NCBI GenBank assembly: GCA_910586445.1
Contig: CAJUHV010000005.1
Span: 33,525-97,524 of the forward strand
Direction of reading: 5' to 3'
Length of the DNA stretch: 64,000 nucleotides
Origin: an uncultured Eubacterium sp.
GTDB lineage: Bacteria > Bacillota > Clostridia > Lachnospirales > Lachnospiraceae
The translations under genes were made by a program, and so were the position numbers. Of this stretch, positions 45,301 to 54,016 are shown in pieces (positions within the stretch are counted from its first letter, which is position 1; each line of letters starts with the position of its first letter). A model generated the notes under the pieces. It made no database searches, was not told the origin of the DNA, and saw only the letters and a list, made by a program, of their open reading frames with translations.

Positions 45301-45597
45301 GACAACAATATCTCCCGCACCGCTCGTACCTTCATATGGCAGCTCGATCCGGCTGCTCTTTCCCTGCTTTTCCGCGTCTTCATACATCAGGCGAATGCTC
45401 TCGTGAGGCGCAAGCTCAAAACCCGAGTCCGCTCTGCCCTCCAGCACTGCCATGCTCCAGTCCAAACTGCCAGATACCTCAAACTGGCTAGGCAGCATAG
45501 ACATATCTTCATCATGCTGATACCGGAACAGCGCAATAACCATAAAAACAATGACAAAAACAATTGACATTCCCGCCAGCGTCCGCAAATATTTCAT
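42349..45597 (-). CDS. 7TM hybrid histidine kinase with receiver and HPt domain
   Basis: This 1082-residue protein has a membrane helix at residues 7-24 and an extracellular beta-rich domain to about 190 (IELPYEGTSGAGDIVVYVT, VVLDDEVLYEYGTG). About seven helices follow (190-400), as in 7TMR-DISM receptors. A coiled coil (KVKEAEQQNIRLAKAKEEADAAR) leads to HisKA (HMSHEIRTPINAVLGMD), HATPase (NILTNAVKYTHEGTV, EDTGIGI, GTGLGMNI), a receiver (VIFLDHMMPEMDG) and a C-terminal HPt domain with the phospho-His in QVHAMKSLAATIG. It can run a full internal phosphorelay and pass phosphate to the double-receiver protein downstream. Confidence 0.93.
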   Translation of the reverse strand: MKYLRTLAGMSIVFVIVFMVIALFRYQHDEDMSMLPSQFEVSGSLDWSMAVLEGRADSGFELAPHESIRLMYEDAEKQGKSSRIELPYEGTSGAGDIVVYVTELFNDYEGMTLSFSTVDSAVRVVLDDEVLYEYGTGEGDGTVPSGIYEHFIDMPNTMQNGEFWIELVSQKPDAAASLEYLVLKNRDVTYIGIVGGSIADIGCCLLLVIISILMFAIAAVRRYTRQPARGELFMGFVGLAAGTFYFIETDTLSIFYGVYEAYEIQEYLVLLIPLFLALYYERALHGVYPKRFAVLLAAIAINAAAQILLQLLGIWQMHEMIGITAVFVSGVCVAAIVSLIQFAYQNRSFQALLSVLAVVILLSGGAAHIILNLLIGRIPGKTASQYGMTVFGLIMSIVHIMQLSKEYRIKVEENACLLQQKVKEAEQQNIRLAKAKEEADAARHEAMAANEAKGKFLAHMSHEIRTPINAVLGMDQMILRESKEKAVKEYAMDIYTAGQTLLSLINDILDFSKIESGKMEIVPVEYEISSMLHDLINMALQRAEGKDLKLEVEIDHQIPSRLYGDDVRIRQVITNILTNAVKYTHEGTVWLRVKSSRDEAGMVKLRVEVEDTGIGIKEEDLPKLAAEFERIEEDRNRNIEGTGLGMNITIQLLSLLGSRMQVESVYGKGSKFYFDLEQKIIDDTPVGDFRAKVRQAAEDFTYSAKLYAPEAEILVVDDNAVNRKVLRNLLKETQIQVTDAQGGAECLELVRHNRYDVIFLDHMMPEMDGVETLHYMKAMDDYPCKDTPVVVLTANAVSGAKEKYLQEGFDGFLSKPIVPEKLEHMLKEMLADHLLKEAPADPADADGPNGADTKQMYDLMEQLPQVDGLDWQYAWMHLPDLELLEYTVKEFYAQIDSAADRLEGFYRQMDGQEAGTEHGLEQYRIQVHAMKSLAATIGIMPLSGVAKILEYAARDGKTEVVRSITPAFLEEWRSYRMKLHGVFGIETEVKKEVKDYSVMQALVEMVRLSMQELDIDQADELIGRLRAYEYPEEMGQNIQKLAEAVNNLDPEETDRAADLLTGQMEQAADHSQRQQCVQNEQL

Positions 45598-45703
45598 TTT
45601 AACTCCCTTCGCATTTCATCTGACCCTTTCACAATATAGCAGCTTGTAATATTATAACATTTTCTTCCACGCTCTTCAAGCCGGTCAGCTCTGCGCAGAA
45701 TAT

Positions 45704-45759
45704 AAAAAAGGCGCTGCACCAGGCAGAAACCAAACGTTTCATCCTTAATGCAGTGCCTT
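45704..45759 (-). terminator. Intrinsic terminator downstream of prfA
   Basis: Arms at 45749-45759 and 45708-45718 (GGCGCTGCA/TGCAGTGCC with one mismatch) enclose a 30-nt loop. A T-run follows on the minus strand (plus-strand A at 45704-45709). It lies just after the prfA stop and separates the translation operon from the kinase operon. Confidence 0.75.
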
Positions 45760-45770
45760 TTCGGGATATT

Positions 45771-46844
45771 TTATTCTTCATTCAGCCTGCTCAGGCGCAT
45801 TGCCTGATCTGCTGCAATACATGCATCCAGAATCTCTTGTATGTCTCCATTTAAAATCTTATCCAGCTTATACAATGTCAGGTTGATCCGATGATCCGTG
45901 ACACGTCCCTGCGGGAAATTATAAGTACGTATTTTCTCGGAACGGTCTCCCGTGCCGATCTGGCTGCGTCTGGCCTCTGATTCAGCATCCTGCTGCCTCT
46001 GCAGCTCCAGATCATACAGTTTTGCACGCAGCAGCGCAAATGCCTTTTCTTTATTCTGCAGCTGCGACTTTTCCGTCTGGCTGTAGATCACAATTCCGCT
46101 CGGATAATGGGTCAGGCGGACTGCCGAGTCTGTCGTATTGACACACTGCCCGCCGTTTCCGGAAGCCCGCATGACATCGATACGGATATCCTTTTCATCG
46201 ATCTGGACATCGACTTCTTCTGCCTCCGGCATAACTGCAACCGTAATCGTAGATGTATGGATACGTCCCTGAGACTCGGTCTCCGGCACACGCTGTACGC
46301 GATGTACACCGGATTCATATTTCAGCTTGGAATAAGCTCCCTGCCCGCTGACCATAAAGTTCACAGACTTCATGCCGCCGATGCCGATTTCTTCTACTTC
46401 CAATGTCTCCACCTTCCAGCGGCAGCTCTCCGCATAGTGCACATACATGCGGTAAATCTCTGCCGCAAACAATGCAGCTTCATCTCCGCCTGCACCTGCA
46501 CGGATCTCTACGATTACATTTTTTTCATCATTCGGGTCTTTTGGCAGCAGCAGAATTTTCAGCTCATTTTCCAGCCCGCTGATTTTAGCTTTGGCATCAT
46601 TCAGCTCTTCTTTTGCCAGCTCTCGCATCTCTTCATCGGATTCTTCCTCTAAAAGCGCCAGACTGTCTTCCATGTCCTGCTTTGCCTGTTTATAGTTCCG
46701 ATATGCTTCTACGATCGGCGCAAGATCACTCTGCTCCTTCATCAGCCTGCGGAACCTGCCCGTGTCATTTGCCACATCCGGCTCGCTCAGCTGATTCATG
46801 ATTTCCTCATAACGAAGCAACAAATCCTCTAATCTATCAAACAT
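45771..46844 (-). CDS. prfA: Peptide chain release factor 1
   Basis: This 357-residue protein is RF1, which ends translation at UAA and UAG. The class I release-factor GGQ motif is seen in [16 protein letters not shown]. The anticodon-like tripeptide is PET in [15 protein letters not shown], as in Bacillus RF1, which separates it from RF2 (SPF). GGAGG lies 8 nt before the ATG at 46844; the frame extends 13 codons further without support. PrmC, which methylates the GGQ Gln, is encoded just upstream. Confidence 0.97.
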   Translation of the reverse strand: MFDRLEDLLLRYEEIMNQLSEPDVANDTGRFRRLMKEQSDLAPIVEAYRNYKQAKQDMEDSLALLEEESDEEMRELAKEELNDAKAKISGLENELKILLLPKDPNDEKNVIVEIRAGAGGDEAALFAAEIYRMYVHYAESCRWKVETLEVEEIGIGGMKSVNFMVSGQGAYSKLKYESGVHRVQRVPETESQGRIHTSTITVAVMPEAEEVDVQIDEKDIRIDVMRASGNGGQCVNTTDSAVRLTHYPSGIVIYSQTEKSQLQNKEKAFALLRAKLYDLELQRQQDAESEARRSQIGTGDRSEKIRTYNFPQGRVTDHRINLTLYKLDKILNGDIQEILDACIAADQAMRLSRLNEE

Positions 46845-46923
46845 ATTCTTCCTCCAATTACAAGACGGCATTGTTTCATGCACATTCTTCTATATAAAAA
46901 CGGCGTTCCGAAACAGCATTCTA

Positions 46924-47751
46924 TTATGCGCGTCCTTTGACTACACGTTCATGATGTGCCATGTCCTTTATGACGGACACATCCCGATAGCCTGCTGCGC
47001 ACATCATATTTGTGACTGCCGGCCCCTGATTATACCCGATTTCCAAATATAAGTATCCGTCCTTATTTAAATAATTCTTGCCCTTTGCAATAATCTGCCT
47101 GTAATAATCCAGTCCGTCTGCGCCCCCGTCCAGTGCCCCTACCGGCTCAAAATCACGCACCTCCGGCATCAGCTCCAAAATATCCGCCTGTGCGATATAA
47201 GGCGGGTTAGACACGATTAAGTCAAACCGTCCGTTGATATTTTCAAATAAATTGCTGCGCACCCAGTCAACATCTACTTCGTGTGTCCTGCCATTTTCCT
47301 TTGCTACCAAGAGCGCCTGCTTGGATATATCGCTGCCGGCCGCCTCCATGCCGTGCGCATTTTTCATCAGACTGATTACAATACAGCCAGAGCCTGTACC
47401 CAGATCTAGCAGACGCATACCCGGCTGGCAGATTTTCAGCGCTTCTTCTACCAGCGTCTCCGTATCCTGCCTTGGAATCAGCACATTGGAGTTTACTTTA
47501 AAATTCAGCCCCATAAACTCCTGCTCGCCAGTAATATACTGCAGCGGAATGCGCTCCGCGCGCTTACGGATAGCAATCTCATATTCAGACTGCTGTTCCG
47601 TAGTCATAGCTTCTTCCATATGGGAATAATAAAACGTACGGTTGATTTTACAGACTGTCTCAAGCAGCAGCCAGGCATCCAGCCCGGCTTCTTCGACACC
47701 TGCCTGCGCCAACGCTTCTCTGCCCCACTCTGTCGCTTCGCAATATGTCAT
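46924..47751 (-). CDS. prmC: Release factor glutamine N5-methyltransferase
   Basis: This 275-residue SAM-dependent enzyme methylates the Gln of the release-factor GGQ motif. The N-terminal helical domain has REALAQAGVEEAGLDAWLLLE. The catalytic domain has LLDLGTGSGCIVISL and the NPPY motif in LIVSNPPYIAQAD. It lies 80 nt upstream of prfA on the same strand, as in most Firmicutes. The order DUF1385-prmC-prfA suggests one operon. Confidence 0.96.
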   Translation of the reverse strand: MTYCEATEWGREALAQAGVEEAGLDAWLLLETVCKINRTFYYSHMEEAMTTEQQSEYEIAIRKRAERIPLQYITGEQEFMGLNFKVNSNVLIPRQDTETLVEEALKICQPGMRLLDLGTGSGCIVISLMKNAHGMEAAGSDISKQALLVAKENGRTHEVDVDWVRSNLFENINGRFDLIVSNPPYIAQADILELMPEVRDFEPVGALDGGADGLDYYRQIIAKGKNYLNKDGYLYLEIGYNQGPAVTNMMCAAGYRDVSVIKDMAHHERVVKGRA

Positions 47752-47774
47752 GCAATCCCTCCATCTAAAATTTC

Positions 47775-48743
47775 TTAAAGCTTTTCTGCACCCGGCCGCG
47801 GCACAGACTCTTTTTTCAAAAATTCTTTCCAGTCAAACACAGCCTCAACAGAGGCAATTCCGACCTCAATCATGGAATCATCCGGCTCCTTTGTCGTCAT
47901 CCTCTGCAGCGCCATGCCCGGCATGCTGAGCAGATGGACCAGCGCGCTCTCGCTCCTGCCCGCCAGCCGGATAAACTCATAGGCACACCCTGCGATCACC
48001 GGCACCATAATAAGCCTTGCCATAATGCGCATAACGCCGGAATCCGTGTGAATAAACAAAAAGAAAATAATACTGATAAACATAACCAAGAATAAAAAGC
48101 TGGTACCGCACCGCTTATGCAGCCTTGAGCTTTTTCTTACATTTTCAACGTTTAATTCTAACCCTTGTTCAATACAATTTATGCATTTATGCTCTGCACC
48201 GTGATACATAAATACCCTCTGAATTTCCTTCAGCCGCGAAATCAGCAGAATATATCCCAAAAACACCGCCAGCCGTATTCCGCCTTCCAGCAGCGACAGT
48301 AAAATGCGCGAGACGATAACCTCTGCAAACAGGCTGGAAATAAAATACGGTATCAGCATAAAAATTACAATGGCCGCAGCCATAGAAATTGCCATTGTAA
48401 TCCCCGTCATGGCAGACTCTTTTTTCTGATCCCGGCCTTTTTGATCATTTTCTTTTTCTTTTCTGCGATTTTTTGACCCGCTATCGTCCGTTTCATCCTC
48501 TTCATAGAAAGAGGCGGAATAGTTCAGCGTCTTCATGCCAAGTATCAGGGAATCTATAAAATTTATGACGCCACGTATAAAAGGAAGCGTCCCGATCTTT
48601 TTACCTGCCAGAATTCCCTGATATTCCTCAGCCTCCATAACAATGTCTCCATCAGGCTTACGGACGGCTACTGCATACCGGCTGCCGTTTTTCATCATAA
48701 CGCCTTCCATCACAGCCTGTCCGCCTATTCCAGAATAACTCAT
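47775..48743 (-). CDS. DUF1385 membrane protein (YqhQ-like)
   Basis: This 322-residue protein has the conserved start YSGIGGQAVMEGVMMKNG, about five membrane helices and the metal-site-like AEHKCINCIEQG loop. The family is common in Firmicutes next to rpmE and prmC; its function is unknown. Residues 92-120 are very charged (KNRRKEKENDQKGRDQKKES). AAGGAGG 5 nt before the ATG at 48743 makes that start clear over the ATG at 48761. Confidence 0.92.
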   Translation of the reverse strand: MSYSGIGGQAVMEGVMMKNGSRYAVAVRKPDGDIVMEAEEYQGILAGKKIGTLPFIRGVINFIDSLILGMKTLNYSASFYEEDETDDSGSKNRRKEKENDQKGRDQKKESAMTGITMAISMAAAIVIFMLIPYFISSLFAEVIVSRILLSLLEGGIRLAVFLGYILLISRLKEIQRVFMYHGAEHKCINCIEQGLELNVENVRKSSRLHKRCGTSFLFLVMFISIIFFLFIHTDSGVMRIMARLIMVPVIAGCAYEFIRLAGRSESALVHLLSMPGMALQRMTTKEPDDSMIEVGIASVEAVFDWKEFLKKESVPRPGAEKL

Positions 48744-48796
48744 GCTCCCTCCTTGATGCACGCCAGACCAGCGGCTGCGATCTCGCGCTCAATCGT

Positions 48797-48829
48797 AAAA
48801 AAGGTTGAGATTTCACAACCTCAACCTTA
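48797..48829 (-). terminator. Intrinsic terminator of rpmE
   Basis: A 9-bp perfect stem (plus-strand arms AAGGTTGAG 48801-48809 and CTCAACCTT 48820-48828) has a 10-nt loop. A T-run follows on the minus strand. It lies 19 nt after the rpmE stop, so DUF1385-prmC-prfA may need readthrough or a promoter of their own. Confidence 0.9.
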
Positions 48830-48847
48830 TCTGCCACATTTCCTGTT

Positions 48848-49048
48848 CTATTTCATGCCATATTTCTTATTGAACTGTTCAATACGTCCACGAGCCTGGC
48901 TGGATTTCTGCTGGCCAGTGTAGAACGGATGACACTTGGAACAAATTTCAACGTGAAGCTCCTTCTTTGTTGAACCTGTTACGAATGTATTGCCACAGTT
49001 GCATGTAACAGTCGCCTGATAGTATTCCGGCTGAATATCTGCTTTCAT
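48848..49048 (-). CDS. rpmE: 50S ribosomal protein L31, zinc-binding type
   Basis: This 66-residue protein is L31 with all Cys of the zinc form: CNCGNTF and [12 protein letters not shown]. The C-terminus [12 protein letters not shown] is typical. GAGGTG lies 6 nt before the ATG at 49048; an ATG three codons earlier is less well placed. Its zinc-holding form implies growth with adequate zinc. A non-zinc paralog is not in the window. Confidence 0.97.
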   Translation of the reverse strand: MKADIQPEYYQATVTCNCGNTFVTGSTKKELHVEICSKCHPFYTGQQKSSQARGRIEQFNKKYGMK

Positions 49049-49195
49049 TATTTTCACCTCGCATGTATCATTATCAAAAAATCTCGCTCAAAAAAATTAA
49101 CAGCGATATAATACTAGCATATTCATATTTTATATGCAAGCGTTTTTCGATATTTTTTCGATATGTTATTAAAATTTTGTTAATCTGCCATTCCT

Positions 49196-50929
49196 TTACA
49201 ATACCCTGCGTTTTTTTACTAATTGGATGTATTCCCGGTTATTATTTGTATGTGAAAACATATTCAAAATATTTTCTACGGCCTCGTCTGTCTTCATGCC
49301 GTTGATGCCTTTGCGCATAATATCTACGGCCTCCTTCTCTTCCCTGTCAAGCAGAAGGTCTTCTCTCCGTGTGCCTGACTTTACAATATCGATGGCAGGA
49401 AATACCCTCTTTTCAGACAGCCTGCGGTCCAAAACAAGCTCCATATTGCCTGTACCCTTAAACTCCTCATAAATCACATCGTCCATCTTGCTCCCGGTAT
49501 CTACCAGCGCGGTTGCAAGCACGGTCAGGCTGCCGCCCTCGCGCATATTTCTGGCTGCGCCAAAAAAACGCTTGGGCATATGCAGCGCTGCAGGGTCAAG
49601 GCCGCCGGAAAGCGTACGTCCGCTTGGCGGTACAGTCAGGTTATACGCCCTTGCCAGACGTGTAATGCTGTCCAATAAAATCATCACATCCTGCTTATGC
49701 TCTACCAGCCGCTTAGCGCGCTCGATCACCATCTCGGACACACGCTTATGATGCTCCGGCAGCTCGTCAAATGTCGAATAAATAACCTCTACATTGTTGC
49801 CGCCGATCGCCTCTTTGATATCCGTAACCTCCTCCGGGCGCTCGTCGATCAGCAGTATAATCAGATGTACTTCTGGATTGTTTGCTTTGACGGCCTGTGC
49901 CACCTGCTTTAACAGTGTCGTTTTTCCTGCCTTAGGCGGAGATACAATCATGCCTCGCTGTCCCTTTCCGATTGGGGATACCAGATCTACAATCCGCATG
50001 GATGTGGTCGTCCGGTTTGTCTCTACCCGCATGCGCTCGTTTGGAAAAACCGGCGTCAAGTCTTCAAAATTTCTCCGCTGTGCCACGACTGACGGATGAT
50101 AGCCGTTGATCGTCGTAATATATAACAGTGCACTGAATTTTTCTCCCTGCGTCTTTATCCTTGTATTGCCGCGCACTATGTCGCCGGTCTTTAATCCAAA
50201 GCGGCGGATCTGTGACGGCGACACGTAGACATCATGCTCGCCCGGCAGATAGTTTTCACACCGTATAAACCCATAACCGTCCGGCATAACTTCCAAAATG
50301 CCGTCTGCCGTAACGCCGCTGTCTAATTCCGCGTTGATATCGCTGCCGTTCTGCCTGTCCTGCCGCTGCTCCCGCATATTCTGCCCCTGCTGCATATCAG
50401 GCCTGTCTGTATTCTGCCTGTCCTGCCGCTGCTCCCGCATATTCTGCCCCTGCTGCATATCGGGCCTGTCTGTATTCTGTCTGTCCTGCCGCTGCTCTGT
50501 ACGCTCAAATCTTTCCTGCCTGTCAACTCTTTCTGGTATCCGTATGTTTTCTGCCGTATCCGCCGGCCTGTACTCAGTCTGTCCCATATTTCCCTGCTGT
50601 ATTCTTCCTGTTCGATCTGCATTTCCCTGCTGATGCATTTGATTTTTTTGATTATCCTTTGGGGCTTTTGCCAGATCATCTTCCGCCGGCACCTTTGCCG
50701 CTTTGTTTACATCTTCCGTCTGGTTTTTCATATCATCCGGCTCCATGTCCTGCTCCGCAGACTTTTCCATCGATTCCATACGCACATTCTGCTCTTTGAG
50801 CTTTTCATCCTCTTCTACCATGCGGTTGATCAAATCTGCCTTTTTCAAACCGGTAATGCCTTTAAAACCGCGTGCCTTTGCGAGTTCTCTCAACACTGCC
50901 AGTGATAACGTCTCATATTTTTCCCTCAT
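49196..50929 (-). CDS. rho: Transcription termination factor Rho
   Basis: This 577-residue protein starts with a SAP-like Rho_N domain ([30 protein letters not shown]). A Gln/Arg/Asp-rich disordered insert (residues 45-205), an RNA-binding cold-shock-like domain ([27 protein letters not shown]) and the RecA-type motor with [18 protein letters not shown] and [12 protein letters not shown] follow. The insert contains two tandem 21-residue units beginning [10 protein letters not shown] and a partial third. Such inserts are common in Clostridia and Actinobacteria and can drive phase separation. AGGAG precedes the ATG at 50929. Confidence 0.97.
   Translation of the reverse strand: MREKYETLSLAVLRELAKARGFKGITGLKKADLINRMVEEDEKLKEQNVRMESMEKSAEQDMEPDDMKNQTEDVNKAAKVPAEDDLAKAPKDNQKNQMHQQGNADRTGRIQQGNMGQTEYRPADTAENIRIPERVDRQERFERTEQRQDRQNTDRPDMQQGQNMREQRQDRQNTDRPDMQQGQNMREQRQDRQNGSDINAELDSGVTADGILEVMPDGYGFIRCENYLPGEHDVYVSPSQIRRFGLKTGDIVRGNTRIKTQGEKFSALLYITTINGYHPSVVAQRRNFEDLTPVFPNERMRVETNRTTTSMRIVDLVSPIGKGQRGMIVSPPKAGKTTLLKQVAQAVKANNPEVHLIILLIDERPEEVTDIKEAIGGNNVEVIYSTFDELPEHHKRVSEMVIERAKRLVEHKQDVMILLDSITRLARAYNLTVPPSGRTLSGGLDPAALHMPKRFFGAARNMREGGSLTVLATALVDTGSKMDDVIYEEFKGTGNMELVLDRRLSEKRVFPAIDIVKSGTRREDLLLDREEKEAVDIMRKGINGMKTDEAVENILNMFSHTNNNREYIQLVKKRRVL
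50351..50499. repeat. 63-bp tandem repeat inside rho
   Basis: Units at 50351-50413 and 50414-50476 differ by one base. A partial third follows to about 50499. Each unit encodes 21 residues of the Rho insert. As the length is a multiple of three, copy-number change leaves the frame intact. Confidence 0.93.
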
Positions 50930-51185
50930 TCAAATTCTCCTATTCTTAATGCTATTGGGATTCGTAAATCCGAGCGACATATATATATCGATCGCTGAAG
51001 TCTGCCTGGGCAAACTGTGAACTTAATTTGATTATAGATACTTGACTGGACTTTTATATATTGTGTTCCTATCCAAAAATCTGCATGATACCGCGCAGCT
51101 ATATCTCAAATGCATAACAACCGCAGATTTAATATGAACTGTAACATTATACACTATATTTCTGGAAATAGGAAGACCTTTTTTC
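50930..51185. other. Divergent intergenic region between rho and malic enzyme
   Basis: No gene or hairpin that I can support. Several TATAAT-like sites are visible on the minus strand (for example TATAAT near 51150 and 51035), likely promoters of rho, but their -35 boxes are weak. The gap is AT-rich. Confidence 0.4.
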
Positions 51186-51214
51186 TTGATTTCTTAAATT
51201 GATAATGATATTAT
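51186..51214 (+). promoter_or_regulatory. Putative promoter of malic enzyme gene
   Basis: TTGATT (51186-51191), 17 bp, and TATTAT (51209-51214) lie about 55 nt before the ATG at 51270. Confidence 0.55.
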
Positions 51215-51269
51215 GATAACTGTTCAGACCGTAATCGTCACCTATTTTGCATAGAAGAGGACAAATATT

Positions 51270-52424
51270 ATGACAAATCAAGAAAAAGCAATACAGATGC
51301 ACAAAAAATGGAACGGTAAGTTAGAAACCATCTCAAAAACGCCGGTAAAAACACGGGAAGACCTCGCCATCGCCTACACTCCTGGCGTAGCAGAGCCGTG
51401 CCGGCTGATTGCCCAGGATAAGCAGCTGGCTTATACCTATACCATAAAATCCAATACGGTAGCCGTTGTCTCTGACGGCAGCGCCGTGCTGGGGCTTGGC
51501 AATATCGGCCCATATGCAGCCATGCCTGTTATGGAAGGAAAGTGTGTACTGTTTAAAGAATTCGGCAATATCAATGCTGTGCCGATCTGTGTGGATACGC
51601 AGGATACCGAAGAAATTATACAAACGGTAAAAAATCTCGCTCCCGGCTTTGGCGGCATAAATCTGGAGGATATCTCAGCCCCGCGCTGTTTTGAAATCGA
51701 GACACGTTTAAAAGAACTGCTGGATATTCCCGTCTTCCATGACGACCAGCATGGTACGGCAATCGTAGTACTCGCAGGCATTATCAACAGCCTGAAAGTA
51801 ACCGGCAGGCAGAAAGAAAACTGTAAGGTAGTCATAAACGGTGCCGGCTCTGCCGGAATCGCTATCGCAAAGCTCCTGCTTACATATGGTTTTAAGCACC
51901 TGCTCTTATGTGACAGGCATGGAATCATCCACAAAAGCTATCCTGATTTAAACTGGATGCAGCAGGAAATGGCCGGAATCACAAACGAGGAAAACCAAAC
52001 GGGAACACTCGCAGACGCTTTAAAAGGTGCCGATATTTTTGTCGGCGTCTCTGCCCCAAATATCGTAACACCGCAGATGGCTGCTTCTATGAATCACGAT
52101 GCAATACTGTTTGCAATGGCTAATCCTACACCGGAAATTATGCCTGAGGATGCAAAAGCCGCCGGAGTGCGGATTATCGGAACCGGCCGGAGCGACTTCC
52201 CAAATCAGGTCAACAATGTCGCTGCCTTTCCGGGCATTTTCAAGGGTGCGCTTGAGAGCCGCGCCAGACAGATTACAGAAGATATGAAGCTGGCTGCTGC
52301 CGAAGCAATCGCCGGGCTTGTATCGGATGAGCAGCTGTGCGACGATTTTATTATGCCTGAGCCGTTTGACCCGCGCATTGCAGAAGCTGTCAGCAGGGCT
52401 GTAAAAGAGCATGCTGCCCCATAA
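51270..52424 (+). CDS. Malic enzyme (NAD(P)-dependent, short bacterial form)
   Basis: This 384-residue enzyme decarboxylates malate to pyruvate with reduction of NAD(P). It has the family start EKAIQMHKKWNGKLE and AYTPGVAEPCRLIAQD, the active-site VLFKEFGNINAVPICVD, PVFHDDQHGTAIVVLAG, and the nucleotide-binding VINGAGSAGIAIAKLL. The later FVGVSAPNIVTPQM and FAMANPTPEIMPEDA blocks are also present. The length is that of NAD-type enzymes without the C-terminal phosphotransacetylase domain. AGAGGAC precedes the ATG. The gene is single; the next gene is convergent. Confidence 0.95.
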   Translation: MTNQEKAIQMHKKWNGKLETISKTPVKTREDLAIAYTPGVAEPCRLIAQDKQLAYTYTIKSNTVAVVSDGSAVLGLGNIGPYAAMPVMEGKCVLFKEFGNINAVPICVDTQDTEEIIQTVKNLAPGFGGINLEDISAPRCFEIETRLKELLDIPVFHDDQHGTAIVVLAGIINSLKVTGRQKENCKVVINGAGSAGIAIAKLLLTYGFKHLLLCDRHGIIHKSYPDLNWMQQEMAGITNEENQTGTLADALKGADIFVGVSAPNIVTPQMAASMNHDAILFAMANPTPEIMPEDAKAAGVRIIGTGRSDFPNQVNNVAAFPGIFKGALESRARQITEDMKLAAAEAIAGLVSDEQLCDDFIMPEPFDPRIAEAVSRAVKEHAAP

Positions 52425-52427
52425 CGC

Positions 52428-53243
52428 CTACTGAAACTCATGGCGGTGTTTTTCAAAAAACTGATAAAAATACCTTACATTTTCCAATTCCGTCCATCTG
52501 GATACTTCCAGCTCTTTCGTATCCAGATTATAGATTCTGGCATTTAATGTGCCGAGCATAAACGGAGAATGTGTAGAGATGACAAACTGGCAGCCTAAAA
52601 ACCGGGCAGACCGGTTTAGGCTTTCTGCCAGTTTTGTCTGATTTTCGGGTGAAAGCGACACCTCAGGCTCGTCCAACAGGTACAGTGCATCCGGCTCAAT
52701 ATAATCATCCAGCATCTGCATGACTGTTTCCCCGTTGGAATATTTCTCCTGAGCGAATTTTATACATTCCATCTGCCATATCATCTGATTGGAATTTTTC
52801 AGCGCCTCCCTTTGTTCTTTCGGCATTCCCCTTCGTATATGTTCATATATATATCCATCCTCAAGAATCTGTTCCTGCTGTATTTTTTTGACCTCATATA
52901 AAAGATCTTCGCTTTTTATGTATCTGCTTTTGGATGGAACTGCCCAAAACTGCCTCCCGTCGTCGTCATCTCCCAATGTATATGCACACTCATCTACAAA
53001 ATTTTTAAAGTACGGCTCAATGCCAAATCTATTGCAGGACGCGTATTCATGCCCTTCCAGCTGCAGCCTGTTTGCCATAATATTGAGCATTGTAGATTTT
53101 CCAGAAGCATTGCCTCCATATAAGACAGTGATCGGGGCAAACAGCAGCAGCTTTTCATATTTTTGTGAAAATATATTATATGGATATATATACGGATTTT
53201 TTACTTTTTTATCAGAAAACTGAAAACTGCTCAAATAAATCAT
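52428..53243 (-). CDS. Predicted AAA/ABC-type ATPase (AAA_21-like)
   Basis: This 271-residue protein has a P-loop in ITVLYGGNASGKSTMLNIM (residues 36-54), a Walker B LYLLDEPEVSLSPENQ (about 190-205) and the H-loop FVISTHSPFML (about 225). It has no coiled coil or TOPRIM nuclease, so it is a minimal SMC-like ATPase, as found next to effectors in some defence systems and also as stand-alone proteins. The start overlaps the 3' end of the upstream gene by 32 nt, so the pair is translationally linked. Confidence 0.85.
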   Translation of the reverse strand: MIYLSSFQFSDKKVKNPYIYPYNIFSQKYEKLLLFAPITVLYGGNASGKSTMLNIMANRLQLEGHEYASCNRFGIEPYFKNFVDECAYTLGDDDDGRQFWAVPSKSRYIKSEDLLYEVKKIQQEQILEDGYIYEHIRRGMPKEQREALKNSNQMIWQMECIKFAQEKYSNGETVMQMLDDYIEPDALYLLDEPEVSLSPENQTKLAESLNRSARFLGCQFVISTHSPFMLGTLNARIYNLDTKELEVSRWTELENVRYFYQFFEKHRHEFQ

Positions 53244-53856
53244 GTCCGCCTTCTCCCTTTGGCTGCAGGACAGATCCCTGTGCTGTCCCTGCCAGGCTTC
53301 TGCTGCTCAGGCTGTCCAATGCCTGCCGGGCTTCTTCGGATGCCATCCGCCTGTTCCATTCGTTCCAGAAGGCCTGATATCCATTGCGTTCATACTCATC
53401 CTCCGGCAGTTTTTTTTCGGCACACCTTTTGTAAAACGCCTCTACTTCACAGGCAAATGCTAATACTTCTGTGCGGTATTCCTCAAATCCTACCTCATAC
53501 TGCTTTCCATCCTCAGTCGTTAAGACGATATCACCGCCCTGATGATGTACTGCATAGTCTACTCCGCTGCTGCAGCCGCTGATAAACACATTCTCCAATG
53601 TGTCGTCTGCATACATATTGAATCCACAGCAGGGCAGTATCTGCTCCCCATACATACTGTCCTCAATCTCATGCTCCTGCGTCAGTGTCCGCAGCATGCG
53701 CAGCGCAGCAGCACTTGTACAGCAGTCATACGATAACCTCTCCTCTCCGATCTCAACGGTGACTATTCCATGGGAACACAAATCCTCCGGATCGTCCTGG
53801 CTGCCGTTTATCCACGCAAAATCACTGCACTTGATGCAAAAAATTACTCTCTTCAT
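53212..53856 (-). CDS. Hypothetical Cys-rich protein, partner of the AAA ATPase
   Basis: I do not recognise this 214-residue protein. It is acidic and has several Cys, including FCIKCSDF near the start, DCCTSAAALRML and LPCCGFNMYADD. A beta-rich middle (GDIVLTTEDGKQYEVGF) is followed by a helical C-terminal part (LAFACEVEAFYKRCAEK, AFWNEWNRRMASEEARQALDSL). No signal or membrane segment is seen. GGGAGG lies 11-12 nt before the ATG at 53856; a longer frame to 53907 exists without good support. It overlaps the downstream ATPase gene by 32 nt, which implies joint function. Confidence 0.7.
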   Translation of the reverse strand: MKRVIFCIKCSDFAWINGSQDDPEDLCSHGIVTVEIGEERLSYDCCTSAAALRMLRTLTQEHEIEDSMYGEQILPCCGFNMYADDTLENVFISGCSSGVDYAVHHQGGDIVLTTEDGKQYEVGFEEYRTEVLAFACEVEAFYKRCAEKKLPEDEYERNGYQAFWNEWNRRMASEEARQALDSLSSRSLAGTAQGSVLQPKGEGGHDLFEQFSVF

Positions 53857-53943
53857 GTTATAATAAACCTCCCCTGCAGATGAATCTGCTATATCTCTCA
53901 TAAACATCTGTTTTCATCTTAATATATCTTGGGCAAAAAGTAA

Positions 53944-53979
53944 ACAAGAAAAAGATTGTAAACCTTTTCTTTTTCTTGT
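53944..53979. repeat. Inverted repeat over the GNAT promoter
   Basis: ACAAGAAAAAG (53944-53954) and CTTTTTCTTGT (53969-53979) are perfect 11-bp arms around a 14-nt centre that holds the -35 box of the promoter at 53956-53984. It could be an operator for a dimeric repressor. Confidence 0.55.
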
Positions 53980-53984
53980 ATAAT
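53956..53984 (+). promoter_or_regulatory. Sigma-A promoter of the GNAT gene
   Basis: TTGTAA (53956-53961), 17 bp, and TATAAT (53979-53984) lie 33 nt before the ATG at 54017. Confidence 0.75.
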
Positions 53985-54016
53985 AAAAACTATTGTTTTT
54001 TAGGAGGGTTTTACAT

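Noticed and set aside
45771..46844. Unusual PET tripeptide in RF1
   Set aside because: PET is the form also found in Bacillus RF1, so it is not unusual.
50351..50499. CRISPR-like or mobile repeat
   Set aside because: The repeat is coding, in frame with rho, without spacers.
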